Positions 34,101 through 45,254 of a stretch of DNA of 64,000 nt are shown piece by piece. Each line of letters opens with the position of its first letter. Positions within the stretch are counted from its first letter, which is position 1. Position numbers and translations under genes: made by a program. Location: positions 54,261,240-54,325,239 of the forward strand of contig NC_051851.1 of the NCBI RefSeq assembly GCF_905115235.1. Direction: 5' to 3'. Source of the DNA: Hermetia illucens (taxonomy: Eukaryota; Arthropoda; Insecta; Diptera; Stratiomyidae). The notes beneath the pieces are model-generated. The model was given only the letters and a program-made list of their open reading frames with translations. It was not told the origin of the DNA and did not search any database.

Positions 34101-37100
34101 CCTAAACTTGGTGGTAGTTGTATTTGTCCGTCGTCTTCAGTTGGCGGGACCTCCAACTCGCCGATGTTCTGGTTGTTCAGTAGCTCATCAAAATACTCAA
34201 CCCATCGCTCTAATATGCCCATTCTGTCGGAAATCAGATTTCCCTCTTTTTCTCGGCAGGATGAGCATCGAGATGTATAAGGTTTCATCCTGCTGACTTG
34301 TTGGTAAAACTTCCGCGCCTGGTGCGGTTGCTCCCTGTACTTTTCTAGTTCACAGACTTGTTGGTTCTCCCAGGCTCCCTTTTTCCGTCTGTGAAGTCGC
34401 TTCTCCGCTCGACGGAGTTCGTGATAAGTCTCTGCGCGTGCCCGCGTTCTTTGAGAATGTATGTGGCATTCTTCCGTTCCGTTGCTAGCTTACATTCATC
34501 GTCAAACCAGCCGTTCCGACTCCTTTTGCGGCTGGGGCCAAGTATGTTTGTGGCCGTATCCATGATAACGTTCTTCAGGTGATTGTGAAGACGCTTTCGA
34601 TGCTCTGCCCAATAATGCAAATATGGAGCGTGCGTCAGACTGAGAAGCTTGGTTTTCTTGGAACTTATCTTCAATCCAACCCTACTTGCCTCTCTTTCCG
34701 AATCCAGTGCCATGCTCAAGGTCCATGACTCGATGAGCTGCAAACAGATGTCATCAGTATAGTCAAGGTGTTTGAGAAAGGTTTCATCGTCCACTGAATT
34801 CCTCCACGTCCTCCGGACAGGACAGCATGAAGAACGTCACCAATAACAAGAAGGAATAATATCGGTGACAGGATGCAACCCTGGTAGACTCCGTTTTGTC
34901 TGGTAGACTCCGCTCAAATTCTTCCGAGATTTTATCTCGGTGCAGCACATGACTTTTGCGCAATCATATGTTTCTCTGATAAAAGCTATTAGTTTCTCAT
35001 GCGTTCCGTCACATTCACGTTGTTGAAAGCTTTCTCAAAATCGATGAAGAGCAGGTGCAGCGAAGATCCAAATTCCGCGCACTGTTCCAAAATGATCCGT
35101 AGGATGTTAATGTGGTCGATACAGGAGGATCCGGAGCGGAAATCAGCCTGCTCTCTGTGGATCAAGCTTTCAAGATATTATTTAATGCTTTACAGGATTA
35201 TTTTAGCTATTATTTTTGCGACGGCAGCGAGCACGCAGATATCCCTTCAGTTGTCTCGAATCCGATGCCCTTTTTTGGAGACTTGTTCCACCCTTTGGGA
35301 AAGGTCTTGGATTCCCAAGATTCCCGTATGAGTGGAAGCAGTAGATCTGCATTAACTGCTTGAGTGCATTGATGGCCGAAACGATTTCTCTTCTGCTTGG
35401 AGGAACAGCCCGTATTCGCACGTTACGTTGACTAGCCATTTCTTCCACAAGAGGGGGGACCTCACCGGATATAATACAGTTAAGAACTCTTGTGAAGTGT
35501 TCTTTCCACCTCTTCGTTGTGGTTCTCTCCCCTTCTTCGGAATTCTTCTTGCCTAAGCTGCCCGTGAATATTTGCTAACACTTTTTCAACTTGTTTTCAA
35601 GCCTCCGCTGATTTCAAAATGAACTTTACAATATTTTCAGGTGATCAGTGTCTATCTGTAACAGCCTCTAGTCTTGTCCGGTGCACAGTAAACCTGGGGG
35701 ATTCAAACACAATATGCTCCACATTTTCAGGCATATTATCGTATCGATGTAGGTATTCCCGATGATCTTCAGGTTCGCTGAAGAATTACGCCAGCTTGTG
35801 ATTTAATTCCCTGTGATTTCGTCCAATCCATTTCCGTCCGGAATGATGCGGTTTGTCCAACGATCACTATAGTGATTTGTCCCATTTTTTTTGCTATTCT
35901 GCGACAGATTTCCGCAAGACTCCCCGGCTGCATTCGTTTTATCGTACAGACGCCGACGTTCATTCGCTTGGATGTCTATGGCGTATTGCTTCTATCCTTC
36001 CCTTGCTCATTAGAAATATTTCTGTTTTATTTTCAGTAGTAGGCCAGAATTTTGTTAACCAAAAATTCGCTTCGTTTGCGTAAATCTCGATCTCGTCTAG
36101 GCGTTTTGCTACTATTGCATTCCCGATGTCATCCCCAAAGGCAATGATTGTCACGCTGTTGGGAAGGCATAGTGTTAAAACTCCATCGTAAATAACTAGC
36201 CATAGCAAGGGACTTAGGACAGTGGGTGGCACAGCGAAAATTGTCGGTAGTATTTTCAATCGATCGTCAGAGTCACAATACAGATTTCTACTCAGGAAAA
36301 ATTCGACAACGATGCGTACAATGTATGTCGCGGCCTGTAGTTTGACTAGTGCCTCGATGATTTTTTTTAACTAAGCCCTTTCATTTGATACCTCACATGC
36401 CTATATTCTGTGAAAAAAAATTCGGATCCCCCTTTAGCATTCACATTGTTGAAAGCTTTCTCGAAATTGATGAAGAATAAGTAAAGCGAAAATGTAAACT
36501 CTGTGCACTAATCCAAAATGATCCGTAGGGAGGAGAGGAAGAGGATCCGGAAATCAGTTTGCCTTCTGTCGATCAAGTTTTCAAGATGTTCTTTGATGTG
36601 TTTAAAGATTTCTTTTAGTTATATCTTTGCAACGATAGGGAACACGCAAATACTCCTCTAATTGTCACACTATAATAATACCTTTGCACACTATTTCTGG
36701 AAGAAGGATGTTAGTTTTCTTGAAAAATAGATTTTCGAGATTGTCAAATTACATCTTTTTTTCAAGAGTTGGCTGTGGAGCAAATCCAACCCGATTGTGC
36801 TTGCTCTTCTGTCTACTTTTTGATTAGAATGCTTGAAAGTATATTACCCTTCTTGACGTTTTCCATAAAATCGGATTTCAAAAGGTTATTTCAACATTTT
36901 GCTACTGTTTTCGGAGCACCTTTTTAATATTGCATCTGCGATCGTTTCTTTCTGTATTAAATTGATAAATATTTTAATTCTTCAAATTCAAAACCTAAAT
37001 GAAACAAAAAACAAAATGTTCATTTTTGTTCCTCGAAAAGTTAACAAGTCTTTTCGAAGGGCATTGGACCTGCTTGGCGTCAACCTTTGGTGATTACGAA

Positions 37101-40100
37101 ATTTAGTACTCAGTCAAATACCTCTTTGCATTTTTGAAATGCTTCATTCTGTTTGGCATAAAATCGTAGAGTCTGACAACATATTCTGATGATGGTGACT
37201 GCCAAGCACCATGTATGCGTTGTTATGATGTTGCATAGTTATTTACTTTTTGTTTCAAATGTGTCAAACAATTCCCTATAGGATGCAAATCCCCGATTGG
37301 CGCAGACCAATTTATAGTAAAACGTGAAAGTTTTGAGTTGTGATCCATTCCTTTACAATTGCGGTATGTTTTGGATCATTGTCGAAAATTTGCGACAGAG
37401 GTGTGTTGGATGGTCTGTCGTATAATTCGCGCTAACGAGAATTCACTTGCCAAGATTGGTCTGAACATTGAAGTCGATGGTAAGCGAACAAAAGGCTTGC
37501 CGAAACAACGATTGTTTGTTGCGCTGGATGATGATTTGAAGGCATCGCGACTACATCCAGATCAGTCCAGATCAGATTTGATAAAATAAAATGGCGCAAC
37601 CGTTTACGACGGGCGAATCCCGTTTGTGACGGGGACAAAAGCTAAAGAAAAAGAAGAAGATTTCCGTCTTAGAAGATTGTCTTTCCGGTAGCCATTTCAA
37701 TTTTGTTAATCAGTGCAGGCATCGCAAGCTAAATCTTCTTTTCGCATTATGTTAATAACCCAATAAAGTGGCTTAACATCTTTAAGAGTTATGAATGACC
37801 ACTCCGTCGCCACCACCATGATTCACCGTTTCCTCCACTGCACTGCATTGGGTTTTTTGAGTAGGCTCTCCCCAGTATTAAGCAGTCAGTGCTCCAATGT
37901 TATATACCTTGGTTGCTGCACACTCCATATGCGATTTGAAGTTTCGCCTCTCGTCTATCATTACGCTTAAGTACTTGAGCGCAGGCTTGAAATGGATGGT
38001 TTTCGTTCCTACTTTGATCTTCATGGACATGCACTTTCTACGCTTGGTAGTAAATACTACTTCCGTCTTATGTTCTGCGAGAAGTAGACCAGCATTCTCT
38101 AACCAGGACTTGATGTCATAGACTGCTTCATTAGCATAGAACTCGACTTCTTCGAGGATGCGTTCAACAACCATCACACCAAAGTCGTCCGCGAAATCAA
38201 TGGAGGCCACACCAGGTGGGAGGTCTAGCGTCAGTACTCCATCATTCATAATAATCCACAAGAGTGGGCCTAGGACGGACCCTTGTGGAACTCATGTCGT
38301 TTGATATAATTTTATTCCTTCACCTGATTCCCAGCACAGAAGCCTATTGATTAGGAATTCGGCCTGCCTAAGTTGAATTGAATATTTTGCTCCTCTCGCA
38401 GAATTGAAGGCGTGCTTCACATCGAGTATGATCACTGCACAGCATATGTCTCCGTGAAGCGCGGTCTTAGCTGTGTTAGCTACCAGGCTAACTGCATTCG
38501 TCATAGACCTCCCCTTCCGAAAATCGAACTGATTTTTAGACAGACCGCCTTTCTTTTCGGTAATTGGAAGTAATCTGTTACAAATTATACGTTCAAATAA
38601 TTTTCCAGTATTATTGAGAAGGCATATCGGTCTGTGTGATGAAGGTTCGCCCTGTGGGAAATGCTCCTTCCTTAAGACATGTGGTGAATACCTCGGCAAA
38701 CATATTTGGTGCTATATTTACTGCTGCTTTAAGGAATACTATCCTTATTTTTCGCTATTTTTCTTACAGCTTCCAGGACCCATTTTTCGCTTACTATTGG
38801 AATTTCGACGGGATCCACTTGAACAACATTCACAATCTGGGAAGCCTTATCATTTGCGTTTCCTTCCAGCGTTGTATTTTGCAGTAGGCCCTATTTGAAA
38901 ATTTCCTCGTCAAACCTGCTGACTGCCTATTTTACATCTGTATTCCGGAACCGATTTATTTTTCTAAGTTGCCTGATTTCGAAAATTATGGCCTGATGGT
39001 CGCTGTGTGTGTAACTTTCACTAACGTGCCACTGGAAATCCGTCGCTAAAGTGTCATTAACCAATGGGACATCTATCACCGACCCCATTTCCCTTCTTCG
39101 AAAAGTATTGATTCAGACCAGAAAGACCTTCAAGTAATGCACGTCCTCTTGCCTTCGTTTGTCTTTCGTTTATATGCCCCATTCTTCAGTCTATGCGTTA
39201 AAGTCGCCAGCTATGATATTTTTGAGGTTATAGTCTCTTGCATCCCTCGCTAGCCTCACCACCATTCATTGGAACTCCTCCCTTGTAAGACTTGCTGCCG
39301 CATAGCAGGTGTAGATGGATGTACCACCTATTTTCGCTCGCGTGAAACCACTCTCGAAGATCTTCATTGTTCCTTTCGCATGACCATATCGCCGTTTTTC
39401 CGCTCTTACCCGTTCTTTTATCTGTTCGCAGACAATGGTGACGTTAATTTTACTTTCAATTATCGTCTGGGAAAGCAGCTCGGACCTGTCTTCTACACTT
39501 TTACAGTTTTTGGTTATGCGCCCAAACTCGAAACACCTAAAGCATCTTTCCAGTGAAATCTGCTCTTGTAACTGGCAGACGACTCAATCGATCCGGACTT
39601 TGCTGGCGGTGATAGTTCTGCCTATCTGTCTGTCTGTCACCCACATTTGTCTCGGAAACAGTTATAGCTATTAACACCAAATTCGGTGGAAAGGTCGGAA
39701 CTGTGAACGCTCGAACACGGGACATCAAATGGTGGGGTATCAAATCGGTTAGTACTTCCCGAAGCCGGTCATAGTTTTGACATTTCTTTGAAAGATGGGG
39801 AGTGCGGGGTGTCGAAATTGATCATTTCTTTCAAAGACCCATTCTAAGAAACTACCCAACCGAAAAATCTGAAAAAATCAGGAGGTTGCCACTATATGCT
39901 GCTTAGCATCCGACATACCGTTAAAATTGATATCTACCAAACAAGATTAATAATAGCATATCACTATATTTTTTAGAAGTTGACTGGAAATGCGTTGGAA
40001 TTCATTCTAGAAAAATTAAATTAGCAGTAGTAGTCCATCCTAGGATCACAAAATTGCAGCACTGTGTACATAGAGTATGATTCTACTAAGTTTGGTGGGA

Positions 40101-41611
40101 ATTACACTATTACTAACTTTGTTAGTTGTGGGTCAGTAGTAATAGGTCAAAGATTTCGCTTCTGTGTAAATTCAAAACTTTGAATGTCAGTACCACTCGA
40201 AACTGGATACTCTCACATAGTATATGCATATATTATGTATTGCGTGCTAGGTACCAATTGGACAAATGTACACTCAAATTTTTTTACACAAGAAATAAAT
40301 AAAACCGTTCATACCTGAAGCATCTAGCTTCCGGTTTCCCGACTTGTTTTATCTTTATGCCAACTCACGATGATCACATTTGCTACTTCTCCCATAGAAT
40401 TCACGTTTCGTTATAGTTGCATCTTCAGCATTAATTACCACTTATGATGTGGGTTCCAGTCGTTTTAATTTTTTTGGAAGCTTTTGGCTTCGTCGTACTC
40501 TACCATTGTTATCACCTTTAGTCGTACCATTAGCTCCTCTTTCGTGGATTGGATCTGCACCTTGAAGCGAGGTAGAGCACTTCAATCAAGACTGGAATCG
40601 GCCAGATTTAAACCGCGACGTTTCTAGCGTCGTAACCATTGGGCCATTCGGCCCCATTTGTTATATTAACTTTACAATGTCCTAATAACTGCACTTTTCC
40701 TATTGTTTCACGAAAGCATATTTACTCATCAAAATAAAGTTATTATATAGAAAATAATCATGTATTTAATTATTCGCAGCAATATGACGGGCATCGAATA
40801 CATTCTGCTACACGTTGCAGAGCCAATTTTATACGTTATCAGGAAACAACATAGACATTCTCCAACAGAAGTTACACCGCTGGCTGATTACTATATAATT
40901 GCTGGAGTTGTATACCAAGCTCCAGATTTGGCCAATGTTTTCAATTCCAGAATTGTGAGTTAATTTTTGATGTTTTGTGTTCGAGAATTGTTATCCTCTT
41001 TTTTGTTGAATTGTTGAATGAAAACAGCATCGTAAATCTGTAATCTTTTTCCTAGTTATCTGCCGTAACACATCTTCAATCCGCTTTCGAAGAAGCAAGT
41101 TCATATTCTCGTTATCATCCCAATAAAGGATATTCATGGGATTTTTCAGCAAACAAAGCATGTAAGTTCATTTGAGATGATAAATATAATATCGAATCTA
41201 AGCGTTGATTTTTCGTATCCAGTGTCCGATAAATCGAAAGCAGCTTCAAAGAAGGATGCATCGTCAAATAAAGAAGAACCGGGTTCATTATTCCAGCGTC
41301 AAAGAGTCGACATGCTTCTAGGTGAACTATTACGTAAATTCCCTCCACCAATGCCACCACAATTCCAACAGCAGCAGCAACCGCAGCAAGCAGGTGCTGC
41401 TGGAGCACAGAATCAGACCGGCACCTCGAATCAAGTTAAAACAGAACCTCAGTCACAAGATCAACAAAATTCTACCATTAAACAGGAGCCAATCGATAAT
41501 CCTTCAAGCAATAATCCAGCCCCAGCAGAAACTAGCCCAGCGCCTGTCATGGATATTAAGACAGAACCAAGTGAGATGAAACCACCGCCAGAGAAGAAAA
41601 TGAAAATATAA
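31143..41611 (+). CDS. MED6: Mediator complex subunit 6
   Basis: Four coding exons (31143-31339, 40780-40954, 41056-41161, 41223-41611), all with GT-AG introns, give 288 residues. The first intron is 9.44 kb and the others are 101 and 61 bp. The protein reads [76 protein letters not shown] and [24 protein letters not shown], the MED6 core, within about residues 17-155. [20 protein letters not shown] and a Q/P/S-rich tail follow. MED6 is a head-module subunit of Mediator, linking activators to RNA polymerase II in the nucleus. The tail holds three psi-K-x-E motifs (VKTE, IKQE, IKTE). Exon 1 may be preceded by a non-coding exon, because the ATG sits five bases after a good 3' splice site (TATAATTTTAG). 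No damage to the coding exons is seen. Confidence 0.97.
31740..32245 (-). mobile_element. LINE-2 fragment in MED6 intron 1
   Basis: The minus strand carries the [16 protein letters not shown]-like RT box, the GPKIT-KTK-SSLMGH segment, the SINQFVHLG segment and a VTST-like (STWK-type) segment, then 'gtcaatacctgtctgcgtcgtatcatcgg' (the VN-CLRRIIG block). This is LINE-2 order. Frameshifted. Similar, weaker sequence may extend left to about 31.5 kb. Confidence 0.7.
32246..32525 (+). repeat. Unclassified repeat, family E
   Basis: Shares 'gcgtccttaaagaactattgtgcc-cttttgctg-ttatagt-tacctatt', 'ttccctacttcc-ga-c-ttca-ctttgca-ctggtattaag' with the minus strand of 50.53-50.70 kb over about 180 bases. 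No coding capacity recognised. Confidence 0.5.
32527..34582 (-). mobile_element. RTE-A LINE copy, 5'-truncated, young, in MED6 intron 1
   Basis: On the minus strand it runs from the end of the endonuclease linker ([33 protein letters not shown]) through the RT with YADDIDIM to the C-terminal [16 protein letters not shown] and the 'gttgcgcctttgatgatgatgat' end. It is very close to the intact copy, with long open stretches and few breaks. Its 5' end joins LINE-2 sequence directly. The flanks do not give an adjacent target-site duplication, so a deletion or rearrangement at one end is likely. Confidence 0.93.
34583..35560 (-). mobile_element. LINE-2 copy in MED6 intron 1
   Basis: Minus-strand frames read [26 protein letters not shown] (RT catalytic box, YTDD in this copy), [21 protein letters not shown], an ESFQQREC-like block and, further upstream, [22 protein letters not shown], which precedes the RT palm in this family. 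Together with the 1.1, 7.2, 9.1, 31.7 and 36.4 kb pieces it defines LINE-2. Frameshifted. Confidence 0.75.
35600..36300 (-). mobile_element. R1-clade LINE fragment in MED6 intron 1
   Basis: The minus strand reads [40 protein letters not shown] (RT catalytic box region, here FGDD) and later [24 protein letters not shown] plus a C-terminal part. Order and wording match the R1 clade and parallel the better copy at 37.9-39.6 kb. Damaged. Confidence 0.75.
36360..36435 (+). repeat. Short piece of repeat family C
   Basis: 'ccctttcatttgatacctcacatgcctatattctgtgaaaaaaaattcggatccccc' resembles the start of family C at 19.98-20.04 kb. Confidence 0.45.
36437..36670 (-). mobile_element. LINE-2 fragment in MED6 intron 1
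   Basis: Matches the 'attcacgttgttgaaagctttctcaaaatcgatgaagag' region and the following 'aaatgatccgtaggatg', 'gatccggagcggaaatcagcctgc' and 'gatcaagctttcaagat' boxes of the 35.0-35.2 kb LINE-2 copy in the same order. Confidence 0.7.
36671..37094. other. Intron sequence, nothing firm recognised
   Basis: Possibly more LINE-derived DNA on the minus strand near 36.7-36.9 kb, but no motif is clear enough to assign. Confidence 0.35.
37095..37400 (-). mobile_element. Tc1-like transposase C-terminal fragment in MED6 intron 1
   Basis: The minus strand reads [17 protein letters not shown] (second catalytic D block of Tc1 transposases, DNDPKHTA-x-V-x-W), then a [15 protein letters not shown] segment (the NPIENLWDELK block with the catalytic E region altered) and a [18 protein letters not shown]-like C-terminus. 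Broken, with no inverted repeats found. Confidence 0.7.
37401..37660 (+). mobile_element. LINE C-terminal fragment (RTE-like) in MED6 intron 1
   Basis: The plus strand reads [46 protein letters not shown], an RTE-like end block of the 'ENS-AKI-L---V-GKR-RGRPK-RW-D-L--DLK---LHPDQ' type. It ends in 'aaagctaaagaaaaagaagaag'. The sense strand of this piece matches that of MED6. Confidence 0.7.
37870..39600 (-). mobile_element. R1-clade LINE copy in MED6 intron 1
   Basis: From 5' to 3' on the minus strand it reads a zinc-knuckle-like [10 protein letters not shown] piece (end of ORF1), an endonuclease with IAGDFNA and [10 protein letters not shown], then RT with [41 protein letters not shown], the ADD box ([10 protein letters not shown]), [15 protein letters not shown] and [22 protein letters not shown]. 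This is an R1-clade layout. Several frameshifts and stops. The element is not complete at its 3' end. Confidence 0.85.
39620..40345 (+). repeat. Interspersed repeat family D, long copy, in MED6 intron 1
   Basis: About 0.7 kb of non-coding repeat that begins with CTGTCTGTCTGTCAC and carries 'gaaactacccaaccgaaaaatctgaaaaaatc', 'tagaagttgactggaaatgc', 'agagtatgattctacta' and 'acacaagaaataaataaaacc' boxes. The same order is seen at 57.97-58.51 kb. No terminal inverted repeats or coding frame recognised. Confidence 0.65.
40543..40656 (-). mobile_element. tRNA-derived SINE related to family A, in MED6 intron 1
   Basis: Minus strand: 'ggccgaatggcccaatggttacgacgctagaaacgtcgcggtttaaatct', a tRNA-like head with A and B boxes. 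A body segment 'gtcttgattgaagtgctctacctcgcttcaagg' follows, parallel to family A ('gaagtgctctaacacacttcaagg'). It has a different tRNA head and is shorter. Confidence 0.6.
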
Positions 41612-41654
41612 TAAGATTAGTACAATAAGATTTGTTTTAAGTTATAATAGGTTG

Positions 41655-41660
41655 AATAAA
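41655..41660 (+). terminator. MED6 poly(A) signal
   Basis: AATAAA lies 44 bases after the MED6 stop codon, followed by a T-rich stretch. Confidence 0.75.
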
Positions 41661-41812
41661 GATTTATTTTACATAATCTTGGTTCGTTATGTTCGCTTGT
41701 TTGAGGAGCTTCAATTTCTGTTGATAATTTCTTCTTATCGTATAATTCGCTTATTGAAATATACACATGTGTGGTTCTCCTATAATTCTTCAAAGTATGT
41801 TCTCTACTTCAA

Positions 41813-43850
41813 GTGGTCAAAGGGTAGTATGGGTCCCAGGGCGAAACGTGGACTGGTACCCACGATGGAGCATAAAACCTGGGAAACGCCTGCTGAACTA
41901 ACACCAACAGCTCTACTACCAAACCCTATCTCCACCTCCACGTGGTGACCGCTGGGAGCTTTTTCTTAACGAAAAGCTGCAGACGGAGAAAGATGAAGGC
42001 GAGTCTCTCGCGCCTAAAAACGGGACAAATTGTACCAACTCGTTCTCCAGGTTGGGGATTGGGTAGGGCGAACAACCCTGCACGGAAAATCGAAGTTACC
42101 AAGCCACAACACGAGCCTCGGACTGGATGGATAACACAACGACGAACCCGGCAATGGCAAAGGAATAACGATTTGCGCATTTTCTTATGGAACGTGCGCT
42201 CCCTGTACAGAGATGGACCTGCCAAGCAGGTAGCTGATACCCTGTTCCAATATAGGGCTCATGTAACAGCGTTACAGGAGATGCGTTGGACAGGGACCGG
42301 TTTCCTGGAGAAGAGCCACTACACCATATAGTATAATGACCCTCCAGTAAATCATGTGCTCGGGGTAGGTTTCTTAATCAGCCAAAAAATGACACCTGCC
42401 GTTATCGGCTTGGAAAACATAAGCGAACCGCTGTACACTCTGCGCTTGTGAGGCAAATTTAGAAATATAAGCCTCATTAACGTTCACGCCCCTGCAGAGG
42501 AGACTGCAGAGTCGGAGAAGGATACCTTCTACGAGGCAGTAGAACGAACGCTCGAAGCCTGTCCCAGACATGATATCAAAATCATACTTGGGGATTTTCA
42601 CAACCAAGTAGGGAAGGAGTCCGTATTCAGGCGATACATTGGCTCTCATAGCTTCCACCAAAATACAAATGATAACGGACTGCGGATCATTCAATTAGCA
42701 GTGTCGCACGAAATGGTTGTTGGAAGTACCTGGTTTGCGTGGAAAGCGGTACACAAACATACGTGGGCCTCTCCAGACGGGATCACTTTCAACCAAATTG
42801 ACCACGTGTTGATCGGACGCCGCCACCTCTCAGCCTTGATGAATGTCAGAACATATAGGGGGCCAATATAGACTCGGATCACTATCTTGTTGGCATGGTG
42901 CTCCGAGCTCCAATAACAATACCACCTAGAATCCCCTCTGACAATCAGGTGAGAGTTAACACTGAAGGCATCCATAACACAGCCCTCCGCAACACCTATA
43001 AGAGGGAAATGGATGCCGCAATAACTGCAGCCAACAGAGATCCTGGAGATGAAGCGTCAACAAATGATCTTCACAATCACCTGAAAAACGTTATCATAAA
43101 TACGACCACAAAGATACTTGGCCCCAACCGTAAAAAGAGGCGGGACGGCTGGTTTGATGATAAGTGTAAGCTAGAAACGGAACGGAAGAATGCTGCATAC
43201 CGTGTAATGCTGTATTCTCAAAGAACGCGGGCACGCGCGGAGACTTATCACGAACTCCGTCGAGCGGAAAAGGAAACCTGGGAGAACCAACAAGTCTGTG
43301 AACTCGAAAAGTACAGGGAGCAACCGCACCAGACGGGGAAGTTTTACCAACAAGTCAGCAGGATGAAGCCTTATACACCTCGATGTTCATCCTGCCGAAA
43401 TAAAGAGGGAAATTTGATTTCCGACAGAATGGGCATATTGCAGCGATGGGTTGAGTACTTTGATAAACTACTGAACAACCAGAACATCGGCGAGTTGGCG
43501 GTCTCGCCAACTGAAGACGACGGACAAATACTGCTATCACCAAGTATAGAAGAAACAGGCCATGCACTTCATCGGTTTAAAAATCATAAGTCGCCAGAAC
43601 CGATGGAATTACAGCCGAATTGGTTAAATATGGAGGCGACCAATTACACCAAGTGGTTCATCAACTTGTGCTCAAGGTATGGGACAGTGAATCAATGCCT
43701 GACGATTGGCAACGAGGCATTATCTGTCTCATACATAAAAAGGGGGATATCACACAGTGCAGCAATTATAGAGGTATCACGTTGCTGAGTACCATCTATA
43801 AGATATTCTCCGCTACCTTGATAGGCCGGATAGCCCCATACGCCCAGAAC
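41813..43850 (+). mobile_element. RTE-A LINE copy with 5' end but no 3' end
   Basis: Starts at the true 5' end (GTGGTCAAAGGGTAGTATGGG), about 150 bases after the MED6 poly(A) signal, and keeps the leader ORF, endonuclease and the first part of the RT. It stops inside the IGPYQRG region ('cgcccagaac'), where unrelated sequence begins. Stops and frameshifts are few to moderate. A 5'-complete, 3'-missing LINE must have been cut by later rearrangement. Confidence 0.93.
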
Positions 43851-43989
43851 CAAGTCCTTTCGACTGGATACTGCTTCTTAAAATACCACATTATGGGATG
43901 GTGTATCGGCTATATGCAGCCAATGTGAAGAGGAGGGGAAGAAGGCCTACATATACAGCAAGTTTCAGGCGATTCAGAAGATACGAAGG
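43851..43989. other. Unassigned sequence between RTE-A break and mariner
   Basis: No match to the families here. With 45,257-45,400 it forms the pre-mariner target DNA. Confidence 0.4.
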
Positions 43990-43991
43990 TA

Positions 43992-45254
43992 GTTCAATAA
44001 GTGTTTAGAATAAAGTGTAAAAACAATTTTTTTGAGTAAATTTTTTTTATTTTTCAACATAATCTCCTTGGAGCTCTATAGACTTGGTCAATCGTTTTTC
44101 AAGTTTTTTTAATCCTTCAGAAAAGTGTGTTTTCGGAAGTTCATCAAAATAAGCACTTACAGAGGCAATGATGTCTTTGTTGTCCGTAAATCTCTGTCCA
44201 CCGAGCCATTTTTTCAAGTTTGGAAATAAGAAAAGTCACTGGGGGCTAAATCTGGTGAATACGGTGGTGGTGTTCGACCAATTCAAATTTTAATTCTTCA
44301 ATTTTAGCCATTGAAACGAAGCACCAGTGAACTCGGGCGTTGTCGTGATGAAAAAGAATTTATTTTTTCGCCAAATGTAGGCGTTTTTTTTAATTTCTTC
44401 TTTCAGCTGCCCTGATAATGATGCATAATACTCACCAGTAATTGTTTTACCCTTTTCCAAGTAGTCAATGAGGATAATTCCACGGGCATCCCAAAAAACT
44501 CGAGCCATAACCTTACCAGCTGATTTTACGGTCTTCGCCTTCTTTGGAGCTGGTTCACCCGTGCCGATCCATCGTTTTGACTGTTCCTTCGTCTCAGGAG
44601 TGTAGTGGTGTATCTATGTTTCATCCCCAGTCACAAACCGACGAAAAAATTCCTCAGGATTCCGACTTATGCGCGCCAAAAGAGCCTCACAAGTGACCAC
44701 TCTATTTCGTTTATTCTCAGCTGAGAGCAAACGCGGCACTCATCTTACTGATAGCTTTCTCATGCCTAATTTTTCATGTATAATTGAAAAAACTGTACCT
44801 ATTTATATCCCTGTGGCCACAGCTAACTCGCGCACTTTTAATCTTCTATCTTTCAACACTATATCGTGGATTTTATTGATGATTTCGGGAGTAGTCACTT
44901 CTACGGGCCTTCCTGAACGTGGTTCGTCACTTGTTGATTTACGACTGCGCTTAAATTCATTTACCCAATTAGGCGGAGGCAGATGTGCCATGAACCGAGT
45001 CTAATTCATTTTTTATCTCATATGGAGTTAAGCTATTTAAATGAAAATGTTTTATTACCGCTCTGAACTCGTTTTTTTTCCATTTTTTTTAACAAACAAT
45101 TTTTGTTTTTTCAATTGATTATAAAAACACGTAAATTCAGAAGATATGGACTGTGACTGCACTATATATCTAGTCGGGAGTGGCGCTGACTAAAAACAGA
45201 TGATTTAGGCCGATTCGCGCGCCATCCGTTGGTCATTCTAAGGACTTATTGAAC
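43992..45254 (-). mobile_element. Mariner DNA transposon, irritans-like, full length but broken
   Basis: The element is 1,263 bp with terminal inverted repeats GTTCAATAAGTGTTTAGAAT and GTTCAATAAGTCCTTAGAAT (18 of 20 identical), flanked by TA at 43990-43991 and 45255-45256. The minus strand encodes transposase pieces: SDEPRSGRPVEVTTPEII, DIVLKDRRLKVRELAVATGI, a GDE-W-HHYTPETKEQ region, KVMARVFWDARGIILIDYLEKGKTITGEYY and a frameshifted HHDNARVH block with the second catalytic D. The third block lies near the C-terminus. Several frameshifts and stops make it inactive, but the ends look competent. DD34D mariners of the irritans group have this wording. Confidence 0.93.

Noticed and set aside
34583-34620. 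'attgggc' on both sides of the 32.5-34.6 kb RTE-A copy as target duplication
   Set aside because: On one side it lies about 15 bases inside LINE-2 sequence, not next to the element, so it is likely chance.
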